Source: Lachnospiraceae bacterium
Lineage (GTDB): Bacteria > Bacillota > Clostridia > Lachnospirales > Lachnospiraceae
Direction: 5' to 3'
Assembly: GCA_024687125.1 (NCBI GenBank)
Contig: JAILFA010000124.1
Span: forward strand, 25,950-89,949
Length of the DNA stretch: 64,000 nucleotides
The position numbers and the translations under genes are program-made. The notes under the pieces are model-generated. The model was not told the DNA's origin. It saw only the letters and a program-made list of their open reading frames with translations, and ran no database searches. Below are positions 18,724 through 26,974 of the stretch, in pieces; positions within the stretch are counted from its first letter, which is position 1; the number at the start of each line of letters is the position of its first letter.

Positions 18724-19974
18724 TCACAGCACCTGAAAAATATAGAACTTCAGATAATAGGAATTGGCATCTCCTGTCCACAGGATCGGATGGTCCGGTG
18801 CCTGCTGGCGGAATTCAACCTGTCTCAGACGCCGATGAGCGGATCTGGCGGCTTCGGCGATCGTGCGCGCAAACAGTTCCTCCTCCATGAAATGGGAGCA
18901 GGTGCAGGTTGCCAGATACCCGCCCTCCCGGACCAGACGCATCCCCCGGAGATTGATCTCCCGATAGCCCGCTGCCGCTTTTTTCACGGAGGCACGGGAC
19001 TTTGTGAATGCCGGCGGATCGAGGATCACAACATCAAACTTTTCCTTTCGGCGCTCCAGCTCAGGAAGCAGGTCAAAGATATCCGCCGTCTGAAAAGAGA
19101 CCGCCTGTTCCAGGCCGTTTTGTTTGGCGTTTTCGGTTGCCTGCGCAACGGCCGTCTCCGAAGCATCAACAGCAAGCACACTCTCCGCTCCGCCCACGGC
19201 GGCATTCAGTGCAAAAGCCCCGGTATGCGTGAAGCAGTCGAGAACGCGCGCTCCTTTGCAGAGACTGCGGATCGCGAGACGGTTATACTTCTGATCCAGG
19301 AAAAAACCGGTCTTCTGACCGTTTGCGATATCCACCAGATACCGGATGCCGTTCTCAACGATCGGAACGTTTGTCTCCCCGCCTTGCTGCGTCCCGGGGA
19401 CCTCCAGCCACCCGCTGACCCTCGGCAGTCCTTCCAGATCTCTCTCCTTGGAGTCGCTCCGTTCATAGACACCGCGGATCGATTCGCCGTCCTTCTTCAG
19501 CACATCCGCAAGAAAAGCCAGGATCTTTTCTTTGAACCTGTCAATTCCGAGCGCCAGAGATTCGACGACAAGCACCTCCCCGAAGCGGTCCACCGTCAGT
19601 CCCGGGAGCAGATCCGACTCACCGAAGATCAGCCGGCAGGCCGTAAGATCCTCCGGAGAGCGCATCACATGCTTACGGTACTCCCAGGCAGCACGGACCC
19701 TTTCCAGGAGAAGCTCATCCGACACCGGCCGCTTCCGGTCCCTGGACAGGATGCGGATCCGGATCCGGGAATGTGAATTGTAAAACCCGTAGCCCAGAAA
19801 ATATCCGTCATGGTCCAGCAGTTCAACGATTTCTCCGTCAGCGGGTTCTTTTTCCAGATGATCGATCTCATTGTCATAGATCCAGAGTCCGCCGGCCTTA
19901 AAGCTGCGGCCCTCTCCTCTCTTCAGTACGGCGCTTGCCGTCACGCTTGTCTGTCCCTCTTCATAAGGCGCCAT
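18724..19974 (-). CDS. Class I SAM-dependent rRNA methyltransferase (RlmI/RlmK-like)
   Basis: This 416-residue protein has an N-terminal PUA domain (about 10-85, VLKRGEGRSFKAGGLWIYDNEI), a central EEHEE-like region and a C-terminal Rossmann methyltransferase domain with VLDCFTHTGAFAL (SAM-binding motif I) near residue 240 and DVVILDPPAFTKS (motif IV) near 320. The family methylates 23S rRNA cytosine (RlmI at C1962 in E. coli); the exact target here is assumed. The start at 19974 has an AAAGGA site eight bases upstream. A TATAAT lies in the intergenic region near 20031, but no good -35 was found. Confidence 0.92.
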   Translation of the reverse strand: MAPYEEGQTSVTASAVLKRGEGRSFKAGGLWIYDNEIDHLEKEPADGEIVELLDHDGYFLGYGFYNSHSRIRIRILSRDRKRPVSDELLLERVRAAWEYRKHVMRSPEDLTACRLIFGESDLLPGLTVDRFGEVLVVESLALGIDRFKEKILAFLADVLKKDGESIRGVYERSDSKERDLEGLPRVSGWLEVPGTQQGGETNVPIVENGIRYLVDIANGQKTGFFLDQKYNRLAIRSLCKGARVLDCFTHTGAFALNAAVGGAESVLAVDASETAVAQATENAKQNGLEQAVSFQTADIFDLLPELERRKEKFDVVILDPPAFTKSRASVKKAAAGYREINLRGMRLVREGGYLATCTCSHFMEEELFARTIAEAARSAHRRLRQVEFRQQAPDHPILWTGDANSYYLKFYIFQVL

Positions 19975-20107
19975 CGATCGTTTCCTTTCAGCTTCCGCGA
20001 ACTTAAAACTCTGATCACCAGACTCCCATTATACTACGAAACAGCCGCCATATCACGATAACGGTCAAAACCTCCGCCGCCTTCAAAATGCCCCTGGGAA
20101 TAAGGGA

Positions 20108-20136
20108 TTGTCACATAATACCGGACAAAGTATAAT
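20108..20136 (+). promoter_or_regulatory. Promoter of the HAD phosphatase gene
   Basis: TTGTCA at 20108-20113, a 17-bp spacer and TATAAT at 20131-20136, about 45 bp before the chosen start codon. Confidence 0.75.
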
Positions 20137-20180
20137 GAACCGGACTCAGGACCTTTGGATAATCGATGGAGGAGAAAAGG

Positions 20181-20858
20181 ATGCCAGGCACACAATACTA
20201 TGTGATCTTTGATATGGACGGCGTGATCTTTGATTCCGAGCGTGCCTGCCTGTACTGCTGGCAGGAGATCGCCGCGGATTTCGGGATGCCGGATGTGGAG
20301 GACGTCTTCCGCCGGTGCATCGGCACAAACAACCAACAGACACGGGATATCGTTGAAAATGCCTATGCGGAAGAATTCGGAAGCGGGATCGCTGACAGGC
20401 TCATGGCCGAGAGTTCCCGGAGATTCCACGCGAAATATGATAACGGCAATCTCCCTGTCAAAGATGGCGTCCGGGAGATCCTGACCTTTCTGAAAGATGC
20501 CGGTGTCACGCTCGGTCTGGCCTCTTCGACCCGAAAAGCCTCTGTGGAATGTGAACTGCGTGAGGCGGGGTTCCTCGATTATTTCAATCATATCGTCGGA
20601 GGAGATGCCGTATGTGTGAGCAAGCCCGATCCCGAGATCTATGAGATCGCCATCCGGGAACTGGGAGCGGTCCCTGCCCGCACCTGGGCGATCGAAGATT
20701 CCTTCAACGGGATCCGTTCCGCACACGCGGCACAGCTGCGTCCCATCATGGTCCCGGACATCATTCCCGCGGATGAGGAGATGCGCGGTCTCAGTGAGGT
20801 GGTCTGCGCCGATCTCAGAGAGGCCAGGGACTATCTCGCCAGGCAGATCGAGGGATAG
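20181..20858 (+). CDS. HAD-family hydrolase, beta-phosphoglucomutase/phosphatase-like
   Basis: This 225-residue HAD superfamily protein has the nucleophile motif FDMDGVIFDSE near its N-terminus, a helical cap domain, motif II (LASSTRK), Lys of motif III (GDAVCVSKPDPEIY) and acidic motif IV (AIEDSFNGIRSA). This pattern is typical of beta-phosphoglucomutase-like and 2-phosphoglycolate-type phosphatases; the substrate is unknown. The ATG at 20181 has GGAGGAG six bases upstream and is preferred to the ATG at 20166, which lies ahead of that site. It converges on the phosphodiesterase gene with only one base between the stop codons. Confidence 0.92.
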   Translation: MPGTQYYVIFDMDGVIFDSERACLYCWQEIAADFGMPDVEDVFRRCIGTNNQQTRDIVENAYAEEFGSGIADRLMAESSRRFHAKYDNGNLPVKDGVREILTFLKDAGVTLGLASSTRKASVECELREAGFLDYFNHIVGGDAVCVSKPDPEIYEIAIRELGAVPARTWAIEDSFNGIRSAHAAQLRPIMVPDIIPADEEMRGLSEVVCADLREARDYLARQIEG

Positions 20859-20859
20859 A

Positions 20860-22080
20860 TCACATCCTTTGCATGATACCGCCCGGGCAGTCAATGACGA
20901 TCAGAGGGATCCGGAATTCCTCAGGTGTCATGCCCGCGTGACCCCCCGGCATGCTCTGTGCCTCGTAATGGGTGTTAAAGATCGATGTATCGGATACAGC
21001 GGCGGCAACATAGTCGCCGATCATCAACTCCAGTTCGGGATGACTTTCACCCGGTCCGAACAGTCCCAGACGCAGTACTTCCTCCCTTGTAAGAAGCAGG
21101 AAATCCTCCCCGAAATGCTGTCTGAATACATCCGGAAAACGCTCCCGATCCGCTTTTTTCACAAACAGGTTCAGGGTACGGGGTTCCAGGGACGGCAGGC
21201 GTTCCAGACATCCGAGAACCTCAGGGTGGTCGAGGATGCAGAGATTCCTGCTGTCCACGTGGCTGTGGTCGGCTGTGACCATGAGCAGTGTATCGGACAG
21301 ACCTGCAGCAAACCGTTCTATCCTCTCTTCCAGCAGGGTGACCAGTTCATGCGTCTGCGGGCTGACCGTTCCCGTCCGGTGCATCGTCGCATCCGGCTCA
21401 TTCCAATACGCATAGATGAATTTGCAGCCGGGTTCGCTGCACAGATCCTCTGTACGCTTTAAGATGGCATCCAGATCCCCGGGATAAGGCGGCATGAAGG
21501 GCATGAAAAAGAACGCCCGGCCGCCGGTTTCACAGATCCTGTCGACGATCGTCTGATAGGGAGTATACGCAAAGCCCGCGTGATGATCAGCCGCCGGTTT
21601 TCTTTCCGCCAGAGAGTTTTCATCCCAGACAGGTTTTCCGTCTGCGTCTGTTCCCGCGGGAGCGGCGCCTTCTTTTTCCGTCAGCTGCTCCGAATTGGTG
21701 AACACGGTCACGTTTTTATCCAGCTTCGGATAATACATATCCCATCCCAGCCAGCCATGCTCATTGGGATAGAGGCCGCTCATGACGGATGTGGTCGCAG
21801 CGACCGTTGTCGGAGGATATACGGACTCCAGGGAACCGGCAAGGTGCGACCGGAAGAACCCGTTTCTGTCCAGATGCTTCTCGAGGATCGAAATCCCCAT
21901 CGCATCCAGCAGAAGAAGGACCACATTTTTGCGCTTCCCGCCAAGATACTGATCTGCCAGCGGCAGCGTATCGTGCAGAGGGACTGCTCCGAATCTCGCA
22001 AGCACGGAATTCGCCAGATTGACCAGGCAGTTCCGGGAATCGGGCAGATACAGTTTTTGCCGTGTTTCCAGTGCATCCAT
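20860..22080 (-). CDS. Alkaline-phosphatase-superfamily phosphodiesterase/nucleotide pyrophosphatase
   Basis: This 406-residue protein belongs to the type I phosphodiesterase/nucleotide pyrophosphatase branch. It shows metal-binding VVLLLLDAMG near residue 55, the nucleophile threonine region YPPTTVAATTSVMSGLYP near 92, and LLMVTADHSHVDS with metal-site Asp/His residues near 270, plus a late His in MPGGHAGMTPEE. No signal peptide is present, so it is likely cytosolic. The ATG has no Shine-Dalgarno sequence, and the promoter at 22089-22117 would place transcription start at or within a base or two of the ATG, suggesting leaderless translation. Confidence 0.9.
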   Translation of the reverse strand: MDALETRQKLYLPDSRNCLVNLANSVLARFGAVPLHDTLPLADQYLGGKRKNVVLLLLDAMGISILEKHLDRNGFFRSHLAGSLESVYPPTTVAATTSVMSGLYPNEHGWLGWDMYYPKLDKNVTVFTNSEQLTEKEGAAPAGTDADGKPVWDENSLAERKPAADHHAGFAYTPYQTIVDRICETGGRAFFFMPFMPPYPGDLDAILKRTEDLCSEPGCKFIYAYWNEPDATMHRTGTVSPQTHELVTLLEERIERFAAGLSDTLLMVTADHSHVDSRNLCILDHPEVLGCLERLPSLEPRTLNLFVKKADRERFPDVFRQHFGEDFLLLTREEVLRLGLFGPGESHPELELMIGDYVAAAVSDTSIFNTHYEAQSMPGGHAGMTPEEFRIPLIVIDCPGGIMQRM

Positions 22081-22088
22081 GATTAATG

Positions 22089-22117
22089 ATTCTAACAGAG
22101 CGGACGCACTGATTCAA
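22089..22117 (-). promoter_or_regulatory. Promoter giving a leaderless phosphodiesterase mRNA
   Basis: Minus strand TTGAAT, 17 bp, TAGAAT, then only eight bases to the ATG at 22080. The usual +1 would fall at or next to the start codon. Confidence 0.65.
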
Positions 22118-22152
22118 TGCGGAATCATTTTGGGGAAAATACGGACTCGCAC

Positions 22153-22179
22153 TAAAGTTCTGCGCAGAAATGCCGAGAT
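22153..22179 (+). promoter_or_regulatory. Sigma-28 (SigD/FliA)-type promoter
   Basis: TAAA at 22153-22156, exactly 15 bp, then GCCGAGAT at 22172-22179, close to the Bacillus SigD consensus TAAA-N15-GCCGATAT. It faces the coiled-coil gene starting at 22237. Confidence 0.65.
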
Positions 22180-22194
22180 AAGAATCGGATGATT

Positions 22195-22204
22195 GTCCAT
22201 GGAC
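22195..22204. repeat. Palindrome GTCCATGGAC, copy 1 of a shared leader
   Basis: A perfect 10-bp palindrome 15 bp after the sigma-28-like -10 element. It is followed by GGACG, spacing, and CCAGGGAGGGTTT directly before the start codon. A second copy lies at 24190-24199 in the leader of the convergent gene. Confidence 0.6.
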
Positions 22205-22236
22205 GGACGAAATGATCAGACCAGGGAGGGTTTATC

Positions 22237-23313
22237 ATGAGCATATCTGCCATATCCTTGTCAGGCGGGAATCCGTGGAGTTTCTACGGATCCGGCGCCG
22301 CCGTCAAAGCACAGGGAGCATTCGATGCTTCGACCTGTGAAACCGCATCCGATGAGCAGTCCCAGCCCAGATCCATTTCGCAGAGAAAAGAACTCCTTGA
22401 CCAGCTCCGGCAACTGCGGGAGGAAAAGCAGCAGGAAAAGACAAACCCTTTTGCCGTGACCACAGAGGACATGGTCTCCTCTCTGTTTGGGGAGACAAAA
22501 GCAGAGGACAAGGAGGAGCCCAAAGAGAACACCTCCGTGAACTACAACTTCCGTTCCGTCACCAGTAAGATCCAGCAGGCAAAGACATCGGCGAGCGCCG
22601 GGCAGGCGGTCCTGTCGGCCAAGCGCAAGATCCAGGAGCTCAAGCGCAAACTCGCGAACAGTGATGCCGATCCCGACGAAATCACCTTTGCCTTGAACCA
22701 CGCTAAACGGATCGAGCGGGTCGCCAGGAAAAAGCAGCACCACCTGGAAATGGAGGAACAGATCATCCGCACGCAGAAACGCGATGAGCGACTGGATAAG
22801 ACAGCGGAGGCCGCCGAAACGATCGTCATGTCGCAGCGCGACCAGCTGGAAGACAAACTGACGGACAAACAGAATGCGTTTGACGAAAAGCAGACAGTCA
22901 TGTTCGTACAGGCAATGGAAAAGCTTAAGGAATCACAGTCCGAGATCACGGATGACATGATCGCCTCCGTGGATGAGATGATCGAAAGCCTGACGGAAAA
23001 AGAACAGGAAATGCTCTCGGAAATGGCCGAGACGCTTGAAGACATGGAAATCCTGGATCCGCATATGAGCGAGGAGGATCTGAAAGAGCTGAGAACAAAG
23101 CATCGGAACGCGGAGAACAAGGAGATCGTCAAAGCGGACGCCGACTACTGGAAGAGCATGATGAAACATAATGCTGAGAAAGCAGCCGCTGTATCGATGA
23201 ACGGCAGCTCCTCCGGTTTTACCATGCCGTCGTTCTTTGTCGGGATCGGCATTGCCGGCGCTTCGCCCTCAGCCGCCGATCTGGTGATGTCCTCCTTTGA
23301 TGCCCAGGTCTGA
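22237..23313 (+). CDS. Uncharacterised coiled-coil protein with sigma-28-type promoter
   Basis: I do not recognise this 358-residue protein. It has no signal peptide or membrane helix. Residues 1-45 are low in charge, residues 45-310 are strongly charged and helical with long Glu/Lys/Gln runs typical of coiled coils, and the C-terminal 40 residues are Ser/Gly-rich with small hydrophobics (SGFTMPSFFVGIGIAGASPSAADL). The start has GGGAGGG upstream. A sigma-28-like promoter and a leader shared with the convergent gene at 23337-24161 suggest both belong to a motility-type or late regulon. The two genes end 23 bp apart. Function unknown. Confidence 0.75.
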   Translation: MSISAISLSGGNPWSFYGSGAAVKAQGAFDASTCETASDEQSQPRSISQRKELLDQLRQLREEKQQEKTNPFAVTTEDMVSSLFGETKAEDKEEPKENTSVNYNFRSVTSKIQQAKTSASAGQAVLSAKRKIQELKRKLANSDADPDEITFALNHAKRIERVARKKQHHLEMEEQIIRTQKRDERLDKTAEAAETIVMSQRDQLEDKLTDKQNAFDEKQTVMFVQAMEKLKESQSEITDDMIASVDEMIESLTEKEQEMLSEMAETLEDMEILDPHMSEEDLKELRTKHRNAENKEIVKADADYWKSMMKHNAEKAAAVSMNGSSSGFTMPSFFVGIGIAGASPSAADLVMSSFDAQV

Positions 23314-23336
23314 TGATGAGAGATCTCAGGGTCAGA

Positions 23337-24161
23337 TCAGGCCCTGAAATCAATGCTTGAACCGACCAGCTGCTCCTCGGGCGTCCGGACGCTGTCGCTT
23401 CTGCGGGCCATGGCCCAGTCCTCCATCATGCGGATCAGTTCTTCGACGCTGTCAGCCTGCAGAAGTTCATAATCACCGTCTTCGCCCCAGTCATCATCCG
23501 TGAAGTCCTCGATGTTTTTCTTGTCACGGGCCTCCTCGGCCTCTTTCTTTTCTGCCCGTTTTTCTGCGCGTTTCTCTTCAAGTTCTTTCTTTTCGGCCTT
23601 TTTGACGGCTTTCTTCTCCGCTTCCTTCTTCTCGGCCCGTCTTGTGGCAACGCGTTCCCTCTGAGCGGTCATGCTCTTGTCCATGACGGCAAAGAAGGAT
23701 GCCGTACCGTTGTCGTTGACCTGCATGCCGACTGTTTTAGCGCCTGGGGTCTTCATCAGCGCTTCCTGCAGCTGCGGCATCTTGTTCTGCGCCTGCGAGA
23801 TGAGCCCCTCATACTTGTTCCGGTAGGCTTCATCCGCAGCCATCCGTTCGATCTTGTCCTCGTCGATCAGAACGACCATCGTGTTTTTGTTGCCGTAGCT
23901 CCCCGCCTGCTGTTTGGCGATCTCCTTCATATCTCTGGAGACCAGCACGAAGTCCATATCTGCGTATTTCTTTTTCAGTTCGTCGTAGTATTTCTTTCCT
24001 TCTTCGGACAGCTCCGGCTTGCCGACAGTCTTTCCGAACCCCTCGGTGATCCCGGTCTTTGCCGCGCCGACGGTCTTGTCCGCAGCCTGTGCGGATGCGG
24101 CTTTCCATGCTTCTGAAACAGTGGAAACACTTCCTGATACAGAACCTGAATATGTGCTCAT
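23337..24161 (-). CDS. DUF6033-like protein with sigma-28-type promoter
   Basis: This 274-residue protein resembles the DUF6033 family described from Lachnospiraceae. It contains a central globular part (KKYYDELKKKY, DFVLVSRDM, MVVLIDEDKIERMA, MQVNDNGTASFFAVMDKS), then about 60 residues of almost pure Lys/Glu/Ala helix, and an acidic C-terminus. There is no signal peptide. I chose the ATG at 24161, which has AGGGAGGG five bases upstream; the ATG at 24200 lies inside the palindrome and has no site. Its leader and promoter mirror those of the coiled-coil gene it converges with. Molecular role unknown. Confidence 0.8.
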   Translation of the reverse strand: MSTYSGSVSGSVSTVSEAWKAASAQAADKTVGAAKTGITEGFGKTVGKPELSEEGKKYYDELKKKYADMDFVLVSRDMKEIAKQQAGSYGNKNTMVVLIDEDKIERMAADEAYRNKYEGLISQAQNKMPQLQEALMKTPGAKTVGMQVNDNGTASFFAVMDKSMTAQRERVATRRAEKKEAEKKAVKKAEKKELEEKRAEKRAEKKEAEEARDKKNIEDFTDDDWGEDGDYELLQADSVEELIRMMEDWAMARRSDSVRTPEEQLVGSSIDFRA

Positions 24162-24189
24162 AGAAACCCTCCCTGGCTGAAAACGTCTG

Positions 24190-24199
24190 TCCATGGACA
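24190..24199. repeat. Palindrome GTCCATGGAC, copy 2 of a shared leader
   Basis: Same perfect palindrome as at 22195-22204. On the minus strand it lies 17 bp after the -10 element and is followed by AGACG and CCAGGGAGGGTTT before the ATG at 24161. Confidence 0.6.
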
Positions 24200-24216
24200 T
24201 AATTATTCAAAATGTA

Positions 24217-24243
24217 TATCGTCAGAAAAATCCGATACCATTA
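24217..24243 (-). promoter_or_regulatory. Sigma-28 (SigD/FliA)-type promoter of the DUF6033-like gene
   Basis: Minus strand TAAT (24243-24240), exactly 15 bp, then GACGATAT (24224-24217). It is one or two mismatches from the SigD consensus in each box and has the same spacing as the promoter at 22153. Confidence 0.6.
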
Positions 24244-24270
24244 GGGCTGGTGCGGGAGAATCCGACATAC

Positions 24271-24297
24271 AAAAAGCCCCGTCTGTACGGGGCTTTT
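24271..24297 (-). terminator. Rho-independent terminator of tRNA-Thr
   Basis: GC-rich stem AGCCCCGT/ACGGGGCT with a four-base loop, followed on the minus strand by TTTTT, starting a few bases after the tRNA 3' end. The flanking A-run means it could also work on the plus strand. Confidence 0.88.
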
Positions 24298-24301
24298 CGG
24301 A

Positions 24302-24374
24302 AGCTGGAGACGAGACTTGAACTCGTGACCTACTGATTACGAATCAGTTGCGCTACCGACTGCGCTACTCCAGC
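24302..24374 (-). tRNA. tRNA-Thr (anticodon CGT)
   Basis: The minus strand folds as a cloverleaf: acceptor stem GCTGGAG/CTCCAGC, D-arm with AGTCGGTAGCGC, anticodon stem ACTGA/TCAGT with loop TTCGTAA (anticodon CGT, codon ACG), and T-arm with GTTCAAGTC. CCA is not encoded. It has its own promoter (24407-24435) and terminator. Confidence 0.95.
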
Positions 24375-24406
24375 GTTTTGACCGCGCCGATCACGGCGCG
24401 ATCAAT

Positions 24407-24435
24407 ATTATATTTCATTTCAGGTGATTATGCAA
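24407..24435 (-). promoter_or_regulatory. Promoter of tRNA-Thr
   Basis: Minus strand TTGCAT, 17 bp, TATAAT, about 32 bp before the tRNA. The pre-tRNA leader contains a GCGCCG/CGGCGC hairpin at about 24383-24398. Confidence 0.75.
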
Positions 24436-24460
24436 GCACTTTCCGTTTGCCGCTTCCACT

Positions 24461-26974
24461 CTATTTCCCGGCATCCTTTTTGGCGGTCTTTTTTACAGAA
24501 GCTGCCTTTTTGGCGGGTGCCTTCTTTGCCGCAGGCTTTTTGGCGCTCTCCTTTTTGGCTGCCGAACTTTTCTCTGCCTTCGCAGCGGAAGCTTCACCCA
24601 TGATCTTGCGGACACGCTCCTCTTCGATCTTCCGGTACTTCTCCTCGATCGCCTTTTCCTGCTCGGCAAGCTCGCGCTCGTAACGGTTCTTCAGTTCCTG
24701 AAGCAGTTCCTCCTGCTCCATCTCTTTCTTTTTCTTGAGCTGTGCCATCTTCTCCGCCCGCTCTTCTTCCTTGCGGATCTCGTCCTGCTCCTTGATCGCG
24801 CGGATCTTTTTCTCCTGCTCCGTATACGGCGTGTAGTTGAAGATCGCCAGAGAAAGAGGCGCGGTCTTTACTTCGATGCTGTACAGCCTGCCGTCACCGG
24901 CGCGGCGCTTAGCCTCGATCGCCTGACGGTTGATCGTGCCCTTGCCGCCGAACTTCCTGTCATCGGTATTGAAGATCTCCTTGTATTTTCCGTCATTCGG
25001 AACACCGACCGTAAAGCTCTGCGGGATACCGGCAAAGTTTGCAACGACCACCAGGAACTGGTCCTCGCCCTTTGCCTTTCGCAGGAACGACAGCATGCAC
25101 GCATCGCTGGCCATGCAGTTGATCCATTCAAATCCGTCCTCGCAGCGGTCAAGTTCATGAAGAGCAGGTTCTTTTTCATAGAGTCTGTTCAGCGCGGCGA
25201 TCATCTCCGCGAAGCCTTCCCTGCCTTCTCCGAGGACCTCGGCAGCACCTGCATGAAGGAGCTTCCCGCCGGGATGTGTATACATATAGGCGACCGCCTG
25301 CCTGACACCGGCCATCTTCGCCTCATCTTCTCCCGGAAGGCGCTCAAAGAGAGTCCTGACGCCGCCGGACAATGCGTCCTTGCTGAGCGCCAGCACAAAC
25401 CGCTCCGTGTAGCAATACAGAAGGCTGAAGGTCAGTTCATTATGCGCACCGGAACGATGGATCGGATCGTAATCCAGATACTTGAGGAAATCATCCGACC
25501 ATCCGTTGTTGATCTTGTAGGTAAACCCAAGACCGCCTTCATCGACGGGAGATGTCACCTGCGGATAACAGGCGCTCTCGCGCGCGATCGTCACGATCCC
25601 GGGATCTCTCTTTCTGCAGATCTCCGTAAACTGCCGGAAGAACTCCAGCGCTTCAAGATTCTCGTTGCCGCCGTAGACATTGGGCTGCCAGGATCCGGGA
25701 GCACGGTCATAATCCAGGTAGATCGCCTTGGCGATATCCGGCAGGCGGAAACCGTCCACATGGAAACGATCCATCCAGTACACCGCATTGGAAAGCAGGA
25801 AGCTCACGACCGGGCCGCGGCCGTAATCGAAAAGCCTGTAGCCCGTATAGGGCTGAATGCCCTTCTCCCCGCCGTATTCATAGAGCGGCTCACCTGTATA
25901 ACCCGCCATACCGCAGTCAAATTCGGGAAAAGTGACCGGCGCCCAGTCAAGCAGCACCCGTACCCCGGCAGCATGCAGGGCATTGACAAGATACTGGAGT
26001 TCCGACGCATCTCCGCCTGTTCCGGCAACCGCAAAGTATCCGGTGATCTCATAGGGGTTCATCACGTGATGTTCCATGATCGGAAGAAGGACCACGGACT
26101 GATAGCCGCATTTCTTCACATAATCCAGGATATCCTCGGCGATCTCGCGATAGGTGACGCGTTCTCTCGTCTTTTTGGTATCACTCCGAAAGGCGGCGAA
26201 ATCCTCGATATAGATCTCGCCCGCGGAGATCGGCCTGTCAGCCGTTCTGGAGCGCCTGCGCTCCTGAAGGAACGCCTCGTCAGTCCAGGCAAAGGTATCC
26301 TCGGCGACGACCACGGAAATATCCGCATGGGTATCTCTGGCACGGAAAGCATACGGATCCGGTTTCTTGAACAGGATCCCCTGACGGGTCTTGATCTCGA
26401 ACTGATACTCGTCCCCGGCTTCGACACCGGGCACAAAGACCTCGAAAATGCCGCTCTTCTCAATCTGCTTCATCTGATGAAGGCGGCCGTCCCAGTTGTT
26501 AAAAGTGCCGACGACACTGACTCTGGCGACATCCGGAGCCCATACGGCGAATTCACAGCCCCTGACACCGTCCCGGGTCATCATATGCGCTCCGAGCTTT
26601 TCAAAGATGTAATAGTGCAGTCCGTTGCCGAAGCGGATCGTATCCTCCCGCGTGATCAGCGGTGCGAACACATAAGGATCCGCGACCGTCTTCTTTTCGC
26701 CGTCCTCATAGGTGACCTCATAAAGGTATTCCTGCTTATCCCTGTGCGGGATCAGGACAGCGAAGAATCCGGATTCATCCGCCATCTCCATCGGAATACC
26801 CGATTTGCCTTTGATCTTGACAGCAACACCGGCAGCTCCCGGGAAGAACGCCTGGATGAGATCGCTGCCGCCGACCTTGTGCGAACCGAGGATCCGGTGC
26901 GGGTCATCCCCGTCGGAATAGATGATCTCCTCGATCTCCGGCCAGTTCATCAGCTTATAAAGTTTGTTGTTCAT
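24461..26974 (-). CDS. GlgB-like protein, catalytically degenerate, with histone-H1-like tail
   Basis: This 837-residue protein has the full architecture of 1,4-alpha-glucan branching enzyme: N-terminal CBM48-type domains (about 25-220) and a GH13 barrel (about 250-600). The catalytic positions are altered. In DGFRLPDIAKAIYLDY the nucleophile Asp position is Pro412 (Asp413 is next to it); ARESACYP has Arg465 where the acid/base Glu is expected (AEEST); SKDALSGG replaces SHDEVVH; and DWAPVTFP has Thr348 for the region I His. After about residue 715 comes a charged coiled coil and a roughly 40-residue Lys/Ala/Pro tail resembling histone H1. Glycogen binding without branching activity is my inference. 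It overlaps the DUF1015 gene by four bases. Confidence 0.85.
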   Translation of the reverse strand: MNNKLYKLMNWPEIEEIIYSDGDDPHRILGSHKVGGSDLIQAFFPGAAGVAVKIKGKSGIPMEMADESGFFAVLIPHRDKQEYLYEVTYEDGEKKTVADPYVFAPLITREDTIRFGNGLHYYIFEKLGAHMMTRDGVRGCEFAVWAPDVARVSVVGTFNNWDGRLHQMKQIEKSGIFEVFVPGVEAGDEYQFEIKTRQGILFKKPDPYAFRARDTHADISVVVAEDTFAWTDEAFLQERRRSRTADRPISAGEIYIEDFAAFRSDTKKTRERVTYREIAEDILDYVKKCGYQSVVLLPIMEHHVMNPYEITGYFAVAGTGGDASELQYLVNALHAAGVRVLLDWAPVTFPEFDCGMAGYTGEPLYEYGGEKGIQPYTGYRLFDYGRGPVVSFLLSNAVYWMDRFHVDGFRLPDIAKAIYLDYDRAPGSWQPNVYGGNENLEALEFFRQFTEICRKRDPGIVTIARESACYPQVTSPVDEGGLGFTYKINNGWSDDFLKYLDYDPIHRSGAHNELTFSLLYCYTERFVLALSKDALSGGVRTLFERLPGEDEAKMAGVRQAVAYMYTHPGGKLLHAGAAEVLGEGREGFAEMIAALNRLYEKEPALHELDRCEDGFEWINCMASDACMLSFLRKAKGEDQFLVVVANFAGIPQSFTVGVPNDGKYKEIFNTDDRKFGGKGTINRQAIEAKRRAGDGRLYSIEVKTAPLSLAIFNYTPYTEQEKKIRAIKEQDEIRKEEERAEKMAQLKKKKEMEQEELLQELKNRYERELAEQEKAIEEKYRKIEEERVRKIMGEASAAKAEKSSAAKKESAKKPAAKKAPAKKAASVKKTAKKDAGK

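Noticed and set aside
23326..23347. Bidirectional terminator between the two convergent orphan genes
   Set aside because: The 6-bp TCAGGG/CCCTGA stem has a 10-base loop, no U-tract, and overlaps a stop codon; too weak to annotate.
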